Source of the DNA: Lacrimispora sinapis | GTDB lineage: Bacteria; Bacillota; Clostridia; Lachnospirales; Lachnospiraceae | Length of the DNA: 64,000 bases | Reading direction: 5' to 3' | NCBI RefSeq assembly: GCF_043633585.1 | Contig: NZ_CP141832.1 | Location: forward strand, 3,224,001-3,288,000 | Shown: positions 16,866 to 23,921 of the stretch, piece by piece | Numbering within the stretch: the first letter of the stretch is position 1 | Layout: every line of letters starts with the position of its first letter | The notes under the pieces: model-generated | The model's database searches: none | The model's input: only the letters and a program-made list of their open reading frames with translations | What the model was told of the DNA's origin: nothing | Program-made: the position numbers and the translations under genes

Positions 16866-17905
16866 GGCGGCACCTGCTTCTCAATATAAAACAGAAGCTC
16901 CTTCAACCGCTCTGTTTCCTTTACCTTCCGGCTCTTATACCTTCTGTAAGGGATCTCATAGACTTTAAAAGTCTCCGGCTTTCCGCAGGCTTTCATGACT
17001 TCTTCGATCTCCTTTACGCTCATAAGCCCGTCCGTACTGTAGCTCAGTATGATATGGGTAAACCTGGCATTGGTGAGGAGCTTTTCAAAGGCAGGAAGCA
17101 CCTTCGCTTTCATGCAGAATTCTGATTTCTGCCCTGTGTCGGGCCGCTGTCCGGTCACGCCCCGCACCTGGGGATAATCATAGCGGGCCGCTGTCTCAAG
17201 TACATGGTAATTGGATAGATACTGGCGGGCATTATACGGCGGATCAATGTATAGGATGTCTCCCTCGAGCCGGGTCAATAGCTCCGCTCCGTCCTCGTTG
17301 TAGCACTTATTCTCCTTGCCGTTGTGGGTGACGGGAAGACGGAAAAGCTCGTACCGTTTATAGCTGCGCCTCTCCCAGGTCTTATGAAATGCACCATAAG
17401 TCCCTGAAGTATTGGACACAAAAGGAATTCCCTCCACGATGCAGGCAACCAGATAATAATATTCATGGTCGTTTAATAAACCAGCCGCCTTCCAGTCCTC
17501 CACGCTGCATCTGGCAAAGTCGATGCGAAGGGCATTCTCATCGTTTAAATACATACGTCCCCCCTCAGGGGCATAGGTATTCTGAAAAAAGCGGCGCTCC
17601 TTTGGAAGCTCCTCTAAATGTTTTTTCTCTCTTCCGTTAAAGTACTCCACCGGATCTTCAATTCCCAAAGTCTCTTTTAAAAGAGCAAACCCGGGCATGC
17701 TGTCATTCTCAACGGTAGCCCGCTGCAGCACGTAGGAAAAGTACAGCAGGTCATTGGAACAGACCTGATACCACTGTTTAAAATATCTGGCAACCGCAGC
17801 GGTCCCGGAAAATATATCACAAAAGCTTTTCGCCTCTGGCGCTTTATCATCAATCACCTGTTTGATCTGGTCCAGCAGCAGTGTCTTGCTTCCAATAAAT
17901 CTCAT
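16856..17905 (-). CDS. D12-class DNA adenine methyltransferase
   Basis: A 349-residue adenine methyltransferase of the D12 class. It opens MRFIGSKTLLLDQI, has the SAM motif SFCDIFSGTAAVARYF, and the catalytic motif DILYIDPPYNARQYLSNYHV at about 222-241, resembling N-terminal halves of FokI-type methyltransferases. The start at 17905 is used because a GGGAG site lies about ten bases upstream and the homology begins at MRFIGSK. A longer reading to 18004 would overlap the GGDEF gene and has no ribosome site. It is paired with the Dam-like enzyme downstream, suggesting one methylates each strand of an asymmetric site. Confidence 0.88.
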   Translation of the reverse strand: MRFIGSKTLLLDQIKQVIDDKAPEAKSFCDIFSGTAAVARYFKQWYQVCSNDLLYFSYVLQRATVENDSMPGFALLKETLGIEDPVEYFNGREKKHLEELPKERRFFQNTYAPEGGRMYLNDENALRIDFARCSVEDWKAAGLLNDHEYYYLVACIVEGIPFVSNTSGTYGAFHKTWERRSYKRYELFRLPVTHNGKENKCYNEDGAELLTRLEGDILYIDPPYNARQYLSNYHVLETAARYDYPQVRGVTGQRPDTGQKSEFCMKAKVLPAFEKLLTNARFTHIILSYSTDGLMSVKEIEEVMKACGKPETFKVYEIPYRRYKSRKVKETERLKELLFYIEKQVPPCL

Positions 17906-17984
17906 TCTTTTCTTGCTCCCATTTCTTTTAACCTGCATATCATTATAAAGGAAAATGAGAAAAAACACAAGAAAAGATAAGGGT

Positions 17985-19049
17985 CTAAATGAGACCGTCC
18001 CCATTCTCTTTCATTTGCTTCCGCTCTCTTTTAAAGGCATACATCCGTTCATCTGCCATTTTCAAAACACTTTCCGGAAGAACATCTGTTCCCGTTTCAA
18101 CATATACTACGCCGTAGCTGATGGACATGGGATATTTTTTATCTCCCGAAGCCAGATTCCGGTCAATGGCAGCCAGTCTTTCGGCGGCAGTCTGCTGGCT
18201 GCAGCCTTTATATAACACCACAAATTCATCTCCGCCGTACCGGCAGGTGAAATCTTCTTCACAAGCTGATTTTTTTATTTCCTCTGATACCAGCTTTATA
18301 TATTCGTCCCCGTGTAAGTGTCCATCCTGGTCATTGATCTGCTTTAAATCATCAAGATCAATCATGCAGATGGAGAAGGGGATGCCACTTTTAATGTAAT
18401 TGTCAATGGTCTTCAGACAATTTCTCCGGTTATTAAGTCCTGTCAGCTCGTCTTTGTATGCCATGACCTCCAAATATGCTTCAGTTTCTTTCTGACAGGT
18501 AATATCTGTAATAAGATGAACCACCGCTTTTTTATCCTCCCAAAGCAACGAATATGCTTTAACCTGAAAAATCTTATCATGGAAACACCGAAACTCGTAC
18601 CGCTGTTCTGCCTCCTGTCCGTGGCAGGATTGAATTCTTGCCATAAACGGACAGTCTTTTTCACAGACGATCCCTCCGGTCTCCGGGTCATAAAACCGTT
18701 TTTTAGCCAGTTTATTGACATATAGGATCTCTCCGGTTTCTTCTTCTGTTACGATCACCCATTCCTTTAAACGATCCAAAATGGATACCAGAAGGGTATT
18801 GAATTTCTTTTCTTTTTCCAGCTGGACAGACACTTCATGAAACAGTCCGGAAAAAGCACTTGTAAAATTTCTCTTTTGTCTGTAATTTTCCTTTATCACC
18901 TGCTTGACCTGCCCGATGATTTGTTTTATGGAGGCATAAAGCGGTTTCCGCCCAGCCTGGCTTTTGTCCTCAAGCTTTCCGCCGGCCGGCCTGTTCCATA
19001 TCATATTGCAGATCTGCTCCAAAAGAGTGTTCGCATCTTTTTCCGTCAT
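17985..19049 (-). CDS. PAS-GGDEF diguanylate cyclase
   Basis: A 354-residue soluble protein. Residues about 85-185 look like a PAS domain (VIVTEEETGEILYVNKLA ... RYEFRCFHDKIFQVKAYSL). Residues about 190-350 are a GGDEF domain with DELTGLNNRRNC, the metal-binding DLDDLKQIN, and the catalytic RYGGDEFVVLY, all intact. It should make cyclic di-GMP from two GTP. The N-terminal 80 residues are helical and contain two Cys. A CEKDCPFMARIQSC stretch in the PAS could bind a metal or sense redox, which is speculative. It is divergent from the switch region and recombinase to its right. Confidence 0.9.
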   Translation of the reverse strand: MTEKDANTLLEQICNMIWNRPAGGKLEDKSQAGRKPLYASIKQIIGQVKQVIKENYRQKRNFTSAFSGLFHEVSVQLEKEKKFNTLLVSILDRLKEWVIVTEEETGEILYVNKLAKKRFYDPETGGIVCEKDCPFMARIQSCHGQEAEQRYEFRCFHDKIFQVKAYSLLWEDKKAVVHLITDITCQKETEAYLEVMAYKDELTGLNNRRNCLKTIDNYIKSGIPFSICMIDLDDLKQINDQDGHLHGDEYIKLVSEEIKKSACEEDFTCRYGGDEFVVLYKGCSQQTAAERLAAIDRNLASGDKKYPMSISYGVVYVETGTDVLPESVLKMADERMYAFKRERKQMKENGDGLI

Positions 19050-19440
19050 TTATTACACCTTCACTCAATGATTGACCTTTGCTTCAGACTGGTTTCCATG
19101 GAAAATAACGTTGTTCACGTCTCACCGTACCGGTTTGACAATTCCATTTTTATGGTATACTCTAACAGCCGGTGCATTTTCCCGTCCGTCTGCTACATCT
19201 CCTGCCAACTACCAGGAGAATTTACGCTTCTCACCCGTATGAAAGATATTAAACATATGCTTTCTACCTCCCTTCTGAAACACGTTACTCCGTTAGCAGA
19301 CCTTTTTGCCTGGACTATAAGAGAACTGAATGGTTACGGATATGAGAAACAGGGGATATACGATTAATATATTCGCAGCCCTTGTTTATTTTGTATGAAT
19401 ATTGGTATTTGCTGTCTGTACGCATTTTATTTTATCTGAC
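19050..19440. other. Intergenic stretch between the GGDEF gene and the inversion element
   Basis: No well supported gene. A plus-strand frame ending at 19367 (tail MKDIKHMLSTSLLKHV, from 19239) lacks a ribosome site at a usable distance. A plus-strand promoter-like pair TTGACA (19136-19141) and TATACT with a TG extension has only a 15-base spacer. On the minus strand a GGGAGG site precedes a 15-codon frame. Transcripts leaving the inversion element to the left would cross this stretch as a leader to the GGDEF gene. Confidence 0.4.
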
Positions 19441-19603
19441 AAAAAGGTGTACCTTTTTATATCTGATCTTCAATCCCCCATCCTCTCATTTTTATTGTTG
19501 AAATATGGCGAAATTATGATTATAATCATAATATGGTTGATTTTACTCAATAAAAATGAGAGGATGGGGGATTGAAGATCATGTCAAAAAGGTACACCTT
19601 TTT
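19441..19603. repeat. Inverted-repeat element, putative invertible promoter
   Basis: Left arm 19441-19497 and right arm 19548-19603 are inverted copies: 18 bases identical at the outer ends, a 4- or 5-base divergent patch, then 34 identical bases. The unique centre is 50 bases. The outer 18-mers are themselves palindromes around a two-base core: AAAAAGGT-GT-ACCTTTTT on the left (core 19449-19450) and the same with core AC on the right (19594-19595), which is the symmetry of Hin/Gin-type crossover sites placed in inverted orientation. Homology stops exactly at their outer edges. A serine recombinase gene follows directly. Recombination at the cores would flip about 145 bases. Confidence 0.75.
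19498..19526 (+). promoter_or_regulatory. Promoter inside the invertible segment
   Basis: TTGAAA (19498-19503), a 17-base spacer and perfect TATAAT (19521-19526), reading toward the recombinase in the orientation shown. A 20-base perfect palindrome (19513-19532) covers the -10 box and could be an operator. The reverse strand has no comparably spaced promoter, so the segment is directional. Confidence 0.75.
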
Positions 19604-19682
19604 AGCAACGTGGTATGCTTGTCTTATTTTAAAATCTGCGTTTTCTGCCATACTAGAAACGACTGGAGGTTTTAAATACAAT

Positions 19683-20294
19683 ATGAACAATTTTTATGGC
19701 TATGTGAGAGTATCAACCCTTGACCAAAACGTAGAGCGGCAATTGGTTGAGCTTATTAAATGGGGAGTATTGGAAAAGAACATTTATTGCGATAGATTGT
19801 CAGGTAAGGACTTTAACAGGCCCCAGTATCAGAAATTAAAGCGGAAATTAAAAGCAGGTGACGTACTTGTTGTAAAAAGCATTGACCGGTTGGGAAGAAA
19901 TTATGAGGACATTCAGAAGGAGTGGCGGGAAATTGTAAAATTAAAAAGAGCAGATATTGTCATTATTGACATGCCCATACTTGACACCCGGACCAACAAG
20001 GATCTGATCGGAACCCTGATCTCTGACATCGTTCTGCAGCTTCTCTCCTATGTAGCCCAGGCAGAAAGAGAGAACATCAAACAGAGACAGGCGGAGGGAA
20101 TCGCCATCGCCAAGGCACAGGGCCGGCATCTGGGACGTTTTCCCTCTCCTCTTCCGGAGGAGTTTTATCCGGTTTACGAAAAATGGAAGCAGAGGGAATA
20201 CAGCCTTAAAACGGCAAGCAATGCACTTGGAATCACAATCAGTCAGTTTCGTACGATGATAAAAAAACATAAAAACAGTGAAAAGAACACCTGA
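19683..20294 (+). CDS. Serine recombinase (resolvase/DNA invertase family)
   Basis: A 203-residue small serine recombinase. The catalytic Ser lies in YGYVRVSTLDQN (about residue 10), the Arg-rich active-site helix in VVKSIDRLGRNYEDI, and the long dimer helix around LLSYVAQAERENIKQRQAEG. A C-terminal helix-turn-helix (SLKTASNALGITISQFRTM) binds DNA. A GGAGG site precedes the ATG at 19683 with rather long spacing. The same frame stays open upstream to an ATG at 19581 lying in the right arm of the inverted repeat, so a 34-residue N-terminal extension (MSKRYTFLATWYACL...) could be made in this orientation. It probably inverts the adjacent element. No transposase or tnpB accompanies it. Confidence 0.9.
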   Translation: MNNFYGYVRVSTLDQNVERQLVELIKWGVLEKNIYCDRLSGKDFNRPQYQKLKRKLKAGDVLVVKSIDRLGRNYEDIQKEWREIVKLKRADIVIIDMPILDTRTNKDLIGTLISDIVLQLLSYVAQAERENIKQRQAEGIAIAKAQGRHLGRFPSPLPEEFYPVYEKWKQREYSLKTASNALGITISQFRTMIKKHKNSEKNT

Positions 20295-20295
20295 C

Positions 20296-20325
20296 TTGAA
20301 AAAACCTGGTGATCTGTGTTAAAAT
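20296..20325 (+). promoter_or_regulatory. Promoter of the DtxR-family gene
   Basis: TTGAAA (20296-20301), 18-base spacer, TAAAAT (20320-20325), just after the recombinase stop and 33 bases before the next start codon. Confidence 0.5.
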
Positions 20326-20357
20326 GAGTAAAGATTAAGCTGAAAGAAGGTGTTGTT

Positions 20358-20732
20358 ATGAAGATTCAAGAATCTGCAGAAAACTATCTGGAAGCCATTT
20401 TGATGCTTCATAAACGAAACGGTCATGTGCGGTCCATTGACATTGCCGGAGAACTGGATTTCTCCAAGCCAAGCGTCAGTGTAGCCATGAAAAATCTCCG
20501 TGAGAACGGATACATTGAAGTTGATGAAAATGGCTACATCTCTCTGCTGCAGGCAGGACAGGAAATTGCAGAAAAGATGTACGAACGCCACACCTTACTG
20601 TCCGACTGGCTCATCACTCTGGGCGTTACCCCACAGGTAGCCATTGATGATGCCTGCCGGATCGAACATGTGATCAGTGCGGAAAGCTTTGCGGCCATCA
20701 AAGACCATGTGAATAAGGATAAAAAATCATAA
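20358..20732 (+). CDS. DtxR-family metal-dependent transcriptional repressor
   Basis: A 124-residue regulator that would bind Fe2+ or Mn2+ and repress metal uptake genes. The winged helix occupies about 1-65 (SAENYLEAILMLHKRNGHVR, then DFSKPSVSVAMKNLRENGYI). The metal-binding and dimer region follows, with MYERHTLLSDWL and the ACRIEHVIS helix, matching metal-site residues of MntR/IdeR. It lacks the C-terminal SH3/FeoA-like domain of DtxR. A separate FeoA-like protein is encoded convergently next door. Candidate target: the palindrome at 2350-2369 ahead of the heme operon. Confidence 0.9.
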   Translation: MKIQESAENYLEAILMLHKRNGHVRSIDIAGELDFSKPSVSVAMKNLRENGYIEVDENGYISLLQAGQEIAEKMYERHTLLSDWLITLGVTPQVAIDDACRIEHVISAESFAAIKDHVNKDKKS

Positions 20733-20775
20733 AAAACCGTGTGTAAGTCTGAATTTTGCTTACACACGGTTTTTT
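20731..20775. terminator. Bidirectional terminator
   Basis: A perfect 17-bp stem (AAAAAACCGTGTGTAAG with its complement) around an 11-base loop, A-run on the left and T-run on the right. It serves the converging DtxR-family and FeoA-like genes and overlaps the last codon region of the former. Confidence 0.93.
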
Positions 20776-20816
20776 ATGTTCTGTTGTTCCATATCAGAAA
20801 CCAGGAAACGGTGGGG

Positions 20817-21086
20817 TTACCGGAATGGCCCAGGCACTATGGACCGGTACGGGTCCTTGGCCTCCATATTCCTGGACACCTTGATTTCTTTTGCAACATC
20901 TTTGCCAATGGCCACCCGTTTTTCTCCCACACCAAGAATCACACTTCCATAATATTCCCCTACCACACGGACGGTCATTCCTTCCTTTAGCTCATAGCTT
21001 TGCATAATCTTGGTGGTATGAGGATCGCACATCATCCAGTTGATGGTGTAGGTATCTCCTATTTTTACATCTTGCAGCGATTGCAT
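20817..21086 (-). CDS. FeoA-domain protein
   Basis: An 89-residue protein with an SH3-like FeoA fold: DVKIGDTYTINWMM, then the loop ELKEGMTVRVVGEYYGSVIL and the closing strand KRVAIGKDVAKEIKV. FeoA binds the FeoB iron transporter; related domains form the C-terminus of DtxR. No feoB is seen in the window, so it may regulate iron handling in trans or complement the short DtxR-family protein encoded convergently. It has two N-terminal features unusual for FeoA: a Cys in WMMCDPHTTK and an extended C-terminal tail. A GGAGGGAA site precedes ATG. Confidence 0.75.
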   Translation of the reverse strand: MQSLQDVKIGDTYTINWMMCDPHTTKIMQSYELKEGMTVRVVGEYYGSVILGVGEKRVAIGKDVAKEIKVSRNMEAKDPYRSIVPGPFR

Positions 21087-21175
21087 TGGTTCCCTCCGTC
21101 ATTTAAAAGTTCAGAGTTATTTTAACCAATCCAACCTGGGAAATACGCTTCCCGGATAAGTCCGCCTTTTTATTT

Positions 21176-21943
21176 TTAAAATTCAACTCCCAGATAAGTC
21201 AAGGTGCCGTAGGCATAGCTCCGGTACAGCAGCTTAGGAGCCTCCGTCTGCCCGCTGCCCATTGCAATAAAAAGGGGAACGATATGTTCTTCCCGGGGCA
21301 CTGCCAGCCTGGCATGAGGGGCAAGAGCCTGATAATCAAACAGCTCCTTACGGCTTACGTGTGTTATTTTTTCAATCAGCCAGTCATCAAATTCCACCGC
21401 CCAGGATTCCGGTTTTATGGCATTTGCATTTATGGTTCTCAAATTATGAACGGTGGAACCGCTTCCGATGATGAGGATATCTTCTTCCGCCAGAGATTTT
21501 AATGCTTCTCCAAGGCGAAACTGTTCCTCCATGGGCCGGAAGGGGTTGACGGATATCTGAACTACAGGAATTTCTGCTTCCGGGTACATGATGGAAAGCA
21601 AAGACCAGGTTCCGTGGTCCGCGCCTCTTTTCTCATCAAGATTGGCTGGAATGTTCTTGTCCTCCAACAGCTGCTTTACTTTTTTGGCAAGTTTCGGGGA
21701 ACCTTTTGCCGGATACTGCTTCCGATAGAGTTCTTTTGGGAATCCATAGAAATCGTAAATCATATCGTAGGTTCCTTCTATCGAGGAAATGGCAGTAACC
21801 TCTGTTTCCCAGTGGGCCGTAAACAGTACAATGGCTTTTGGTTGACGCTGCTTTCCAATTTCTTTTAAAAAACGGGTAAAATCATTCTCTTCTAATACAA
21901 GATCCGGTGCTCCATGGCATAAAAACATAGGATGTATCATCAT
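21176..21943 (-). CDS. Extradiol dioxygenase, LigB / 4,5-DOPA dioxygenase family
   Basis: A 255-residue protein of the class III extradiol ring-cleavage family (YgiD type). Metal ligands are visible in PMFLCHGAPDLVL (His near residue 10), VLFTAHWETEVTA (His near 45), and the catalytic His pair in GADHGTWSLL and GSGSTVHNLR. In aerobes these enzymes open catechol rings with O2 at an Fe2+ or Zn2+ site. In an anaerobe the physiological substrate is unclear and a non-oxygenase hydrolytic role is possible. It lies 89 bases upstream of the FeoA-like gene on the same strand. Confidence 0.88.
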   Translation of the reverse strand: MMIHPMFLCHGAPDLVLEENDFTRFLKEIGKQRQPKAIVLFTAHWETEVTAISSIEGTYDMIYDFYGFPKELYRKQYPAKGSPKLAKKVKQLLEDKNIPANLDEKRGADHGTWSLLSIMYPEAEIPVVQISVNPFRPMEEQFRLGEALKSLAEEDILIIGSGSTVHNLRTINANAIKPESWAVEFDDWLIEKITHVSRKELFDYQALAPHARLAVPREEHIVPLFIAMGSGQTEAPKLLYRSYAYGTLTYLGVEF

Positions 21944-22037
21944 TATTCTCCTTTCGTCCGGTAGAATGCGGCATACTTGGTACGCTATACTCTATTTATA
22001 ACAGGATTTTTCAACAAGTTCAACAACACTCTGTTGA

Positions 22038-22073
22038 TTCAAAAAAAAATACCAATGGCGTTATTTCATCCAT
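22038..22073 (-). terminator. Terminator overlapping the GGDEF gene end
   Basis: CCAATGG pairs with CCATTGG on the minus strand and is followed by TATTTTTTTTT. The stop codon of the GGDEF gene lies in the loop, so terminator and coding end overlap. Confidence 0.75.
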
Positions 22074-23227
22074 TGGCTCTTTTCTAACCGGTCTTTTTCA
22101 TAAATACAGATGGAGTTTCTTAATTTCTTTGCATCATACAGTGCGTGATCCGAGTGAATAAAAAGACGGGTCGCATCAATATAAGGAGCGTAAGCCGCAA
22201 GCCCGAAGCTGGCAGTCAGCTTGATCTGGGGGTGATCCTTTAAACTCAGTTCTTCCACCTGTCTTCTTATTCTGTCACAGATGCTGACAGCCTCCTCCAT
22301 GGTCACATTTTCAAACAGCAGGCAGAATTCGTCTCCCCCGTACCGGAATGGAGTATAATGCCTTTCATTTTCCGTTAAAATCCTGGCAAATTCTTTTAAG
22401 CACCAGTCACCGGCGGAATGCCCCCAGCTGTCATTGATTCCTTTAAAATAATCAATGTCTGCAGTTGCAAGGATACAGGTCTCAAAGGAATCCTGTTCTT
22501 CCAGAGCGCCAAGCGCCTCATGCATGGCCTTCCGGTTATAGATGCCGGTCAGTTCATCCCGGTTAATGCTCTGTTTCAGCTCATACCGTTCAATCTCTTT
22601 TTGATAACTGGCTTCATTCTTCTTTTTTTCAAACCGGATCACTACCATACATGCCGCGGAAAAAGCAAATAAAACAAGTATGGATACGAGAAAATCTCCG
22701 AATTCAAGCATGCTGTCAAACACATAGGGCTTCATCGGATTCCACCTTATAAAAATCTCTGATACTGCAATGGAAATAATGCTCATGGCTGCAGTAATGC
22801 TGGTCAGCCAATAATCGGCGTAGATTGTGGTCAGCATGATCGCCCCTGTAAAAATATAATAAATCGCCGTTAACCTGCTGTGAACACAAAAGAGAACGAA
22901 ACAAATAAAAACAAATACAAGAGAAACCGTATAGATCTTCTGCTCCTGAGATAAATATTTGGATCTCAGTGCCCAGGTCTCTACTCCGATGCAGATAAAA
23001 TTGAGACTGCTGGGCACTGCAATGTACTTGAAGATATATCGTTCAGTGGGAATCGTAACCAGATCAGAACCTACAAACAGCAGACTTAACAGACATTCCA
23101 CAATGACAGCAAAAACCACTACACCAATGGTGGTTTTGTAATGCAGCAACAGCCAGTCTCTGTCGATCCGTTTATCGCCCTTCTCCATTTCCGTAAGACT
23201 GGCAGTTTCAAGATTCTCTTTTTTCAT
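22061..23227 (-). CDS. Membrane-bound GGDEF diguanylate cyclase
   Basis: A 388-residue integral membrane protein. After a 25-residue basic N-terminus, six hydrophobic helices span about 30-205 (TTIGVVVFAVIVECLLSLLF, YTVSLVFVFICFVLFCVH and others). A coiled-coil linker leads to a GGDEF domain at about 225-385 with DELTGIYNRKAMHEAL and RYGGDEFCLLFENV, both catalytically complete. It should synthesise cyclic di-GMP in response to a membrane or extracellular signal. The start at 23227 follows a GGGAGAAGG site; a TTG at 23245 overlaps it. Confidence 0.9.
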   Translation of the reverse strand: MKKENLETASLTEMEKGDKRIDRDWLLLHYKTTIGVVVFAVIVECLLSLLFVGSDLVTIPTERYIFKYIAVPSSLNFICIGVETWALRSKYLSQEQKIYTVSLVFVFICFVLFCVHSRLTAIYYIFTGAIMLTTIYADYWLTSITAAMSIISIAVSEIFIRWNPMKPYVFDSMLEFGDFLVSILVLFAFSAACMVVIRFEKKKNEASYQKEIERYELKQSINRDELTGIYNRKAMHEALGALEEQDSFETCILATADIDYFKGINDSWGHSAGDWCLKEFARILTENERHYTPFRYGGDEFCLLFENVTMEEAVSICDRIRRQVEELSLKDHPQIKLTASFGLAAYAPYIDATRLFIHSDHALYDAKKLRNSICIYEKDRLEKSQWMK

Positions 23228-23318
23228 ACGATTGCCTTCTCCCAAACCATAAGCTCCTTCTTTATAAATCTATCACCCATAGTATCATAACAGTTTGGTA
23301 TATTCAATCATTCGTTGC

Positions 23319-23870
23319 TTAAATTACGGAAGAGATCCTGCCCATAACAATGGTATCATAAAAGCGTCCGTCAGAAAGAAGCTTATCAAACCTTAACAGC
23401 CCCTCCACTTTAAATCCCATATCCATGTACAGGAGAATGGCCTTTTTATTGGTTTCCAAAACGCTTAATTCCATTTTTTTAATTCCGTTTTTATCTGCCC
23501 AGGCAATGGATTGCAGCAGAAGGTTTTTACCGATCTGATGTCCCCAGTAATCCTTTCTGACACACACTCCAAACGTCACTTTATGGGACAGCCGTTTTAA
23601 GGAACTTCCCTCGCATCTGGCAAAACCTATGGGGATATCATCGACTACCGCCACCAGAAACAAATGATTTGGTGCCTCCAAATCCTCTTTGATCTGCCGG
23701 CTGCAATCGGCCTGGCTTTGCAAATGTTCTCCTGCTTCCCTGTCCAGGTTTTCCGTTTCTCCGTCAATCATGACTCTTAACTCCGGCAAATACACTGCAT
23801 CTGCTTCTGCAGCGGAACGAATGATATAGTTTAAACCATGTACCTGATATTTCTTTGATTCTATTTTCAT
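23319..23870 (-). CDS. GNAT-family N-acetyltransferase
   Basis: A 183-residue acetyltransferase. The acetyl-CoA binding segment reads VTFGVCVRKDYWGHQIGKNL (about 105-124), preceded by NHLFLVAVVDDIPIGFARCE and followed by MELSVLETNKKAILLYMDMGF, the normal order of GNAT motifs C, D, A, B. It resembles RimJ/RimL-like enzymes, but the substrate cannot be told. It lies 51 bases downstream of no partner and follows the large GGDEF gene on the same strand, with a GGCCGGA stem-loop between them. Confidence 0.85.
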   Translation of the reverse strand: MKIESKKYQVHGLNYIIRSAAEADAVYLPELRVMIDGETENLDREAGEHLQSQADCSRQIKEDLEAPNHLFLVAVVDDIPIGFARCEGSSLKRLSHKVTFGVCVRKDYWGHQIGKNLLLQSIAWADKNGIKKMELSVLETNKKAILLYMDMGFKVEGLLRFDKLLSDGRFYDTIVMGRISSVI

Positions 23871-23921
23871 ACTCTACCCCTTTTCCGGCCGGAAAACCAT
23901 GCTCCGGCCCTTGTCTTATGT

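Noticed and set aside
18837..19367. 176-codon plus-strand frame running out of the GGDEF gene
   Set aside because: Its first part is the antisense of the GGDEF gene. The last 100 codons are free of overlap but show no ribosome site or family; mentioned only as a weak possibility in the intergenic entry.
19441..20294. IS607-type or Tn3-type transposon
   Set aside because: No TnpB or Tn3 transposase is present and the inverted repeats lie only on one side of the recombinase gene, so a stand-alone invertase fits better.
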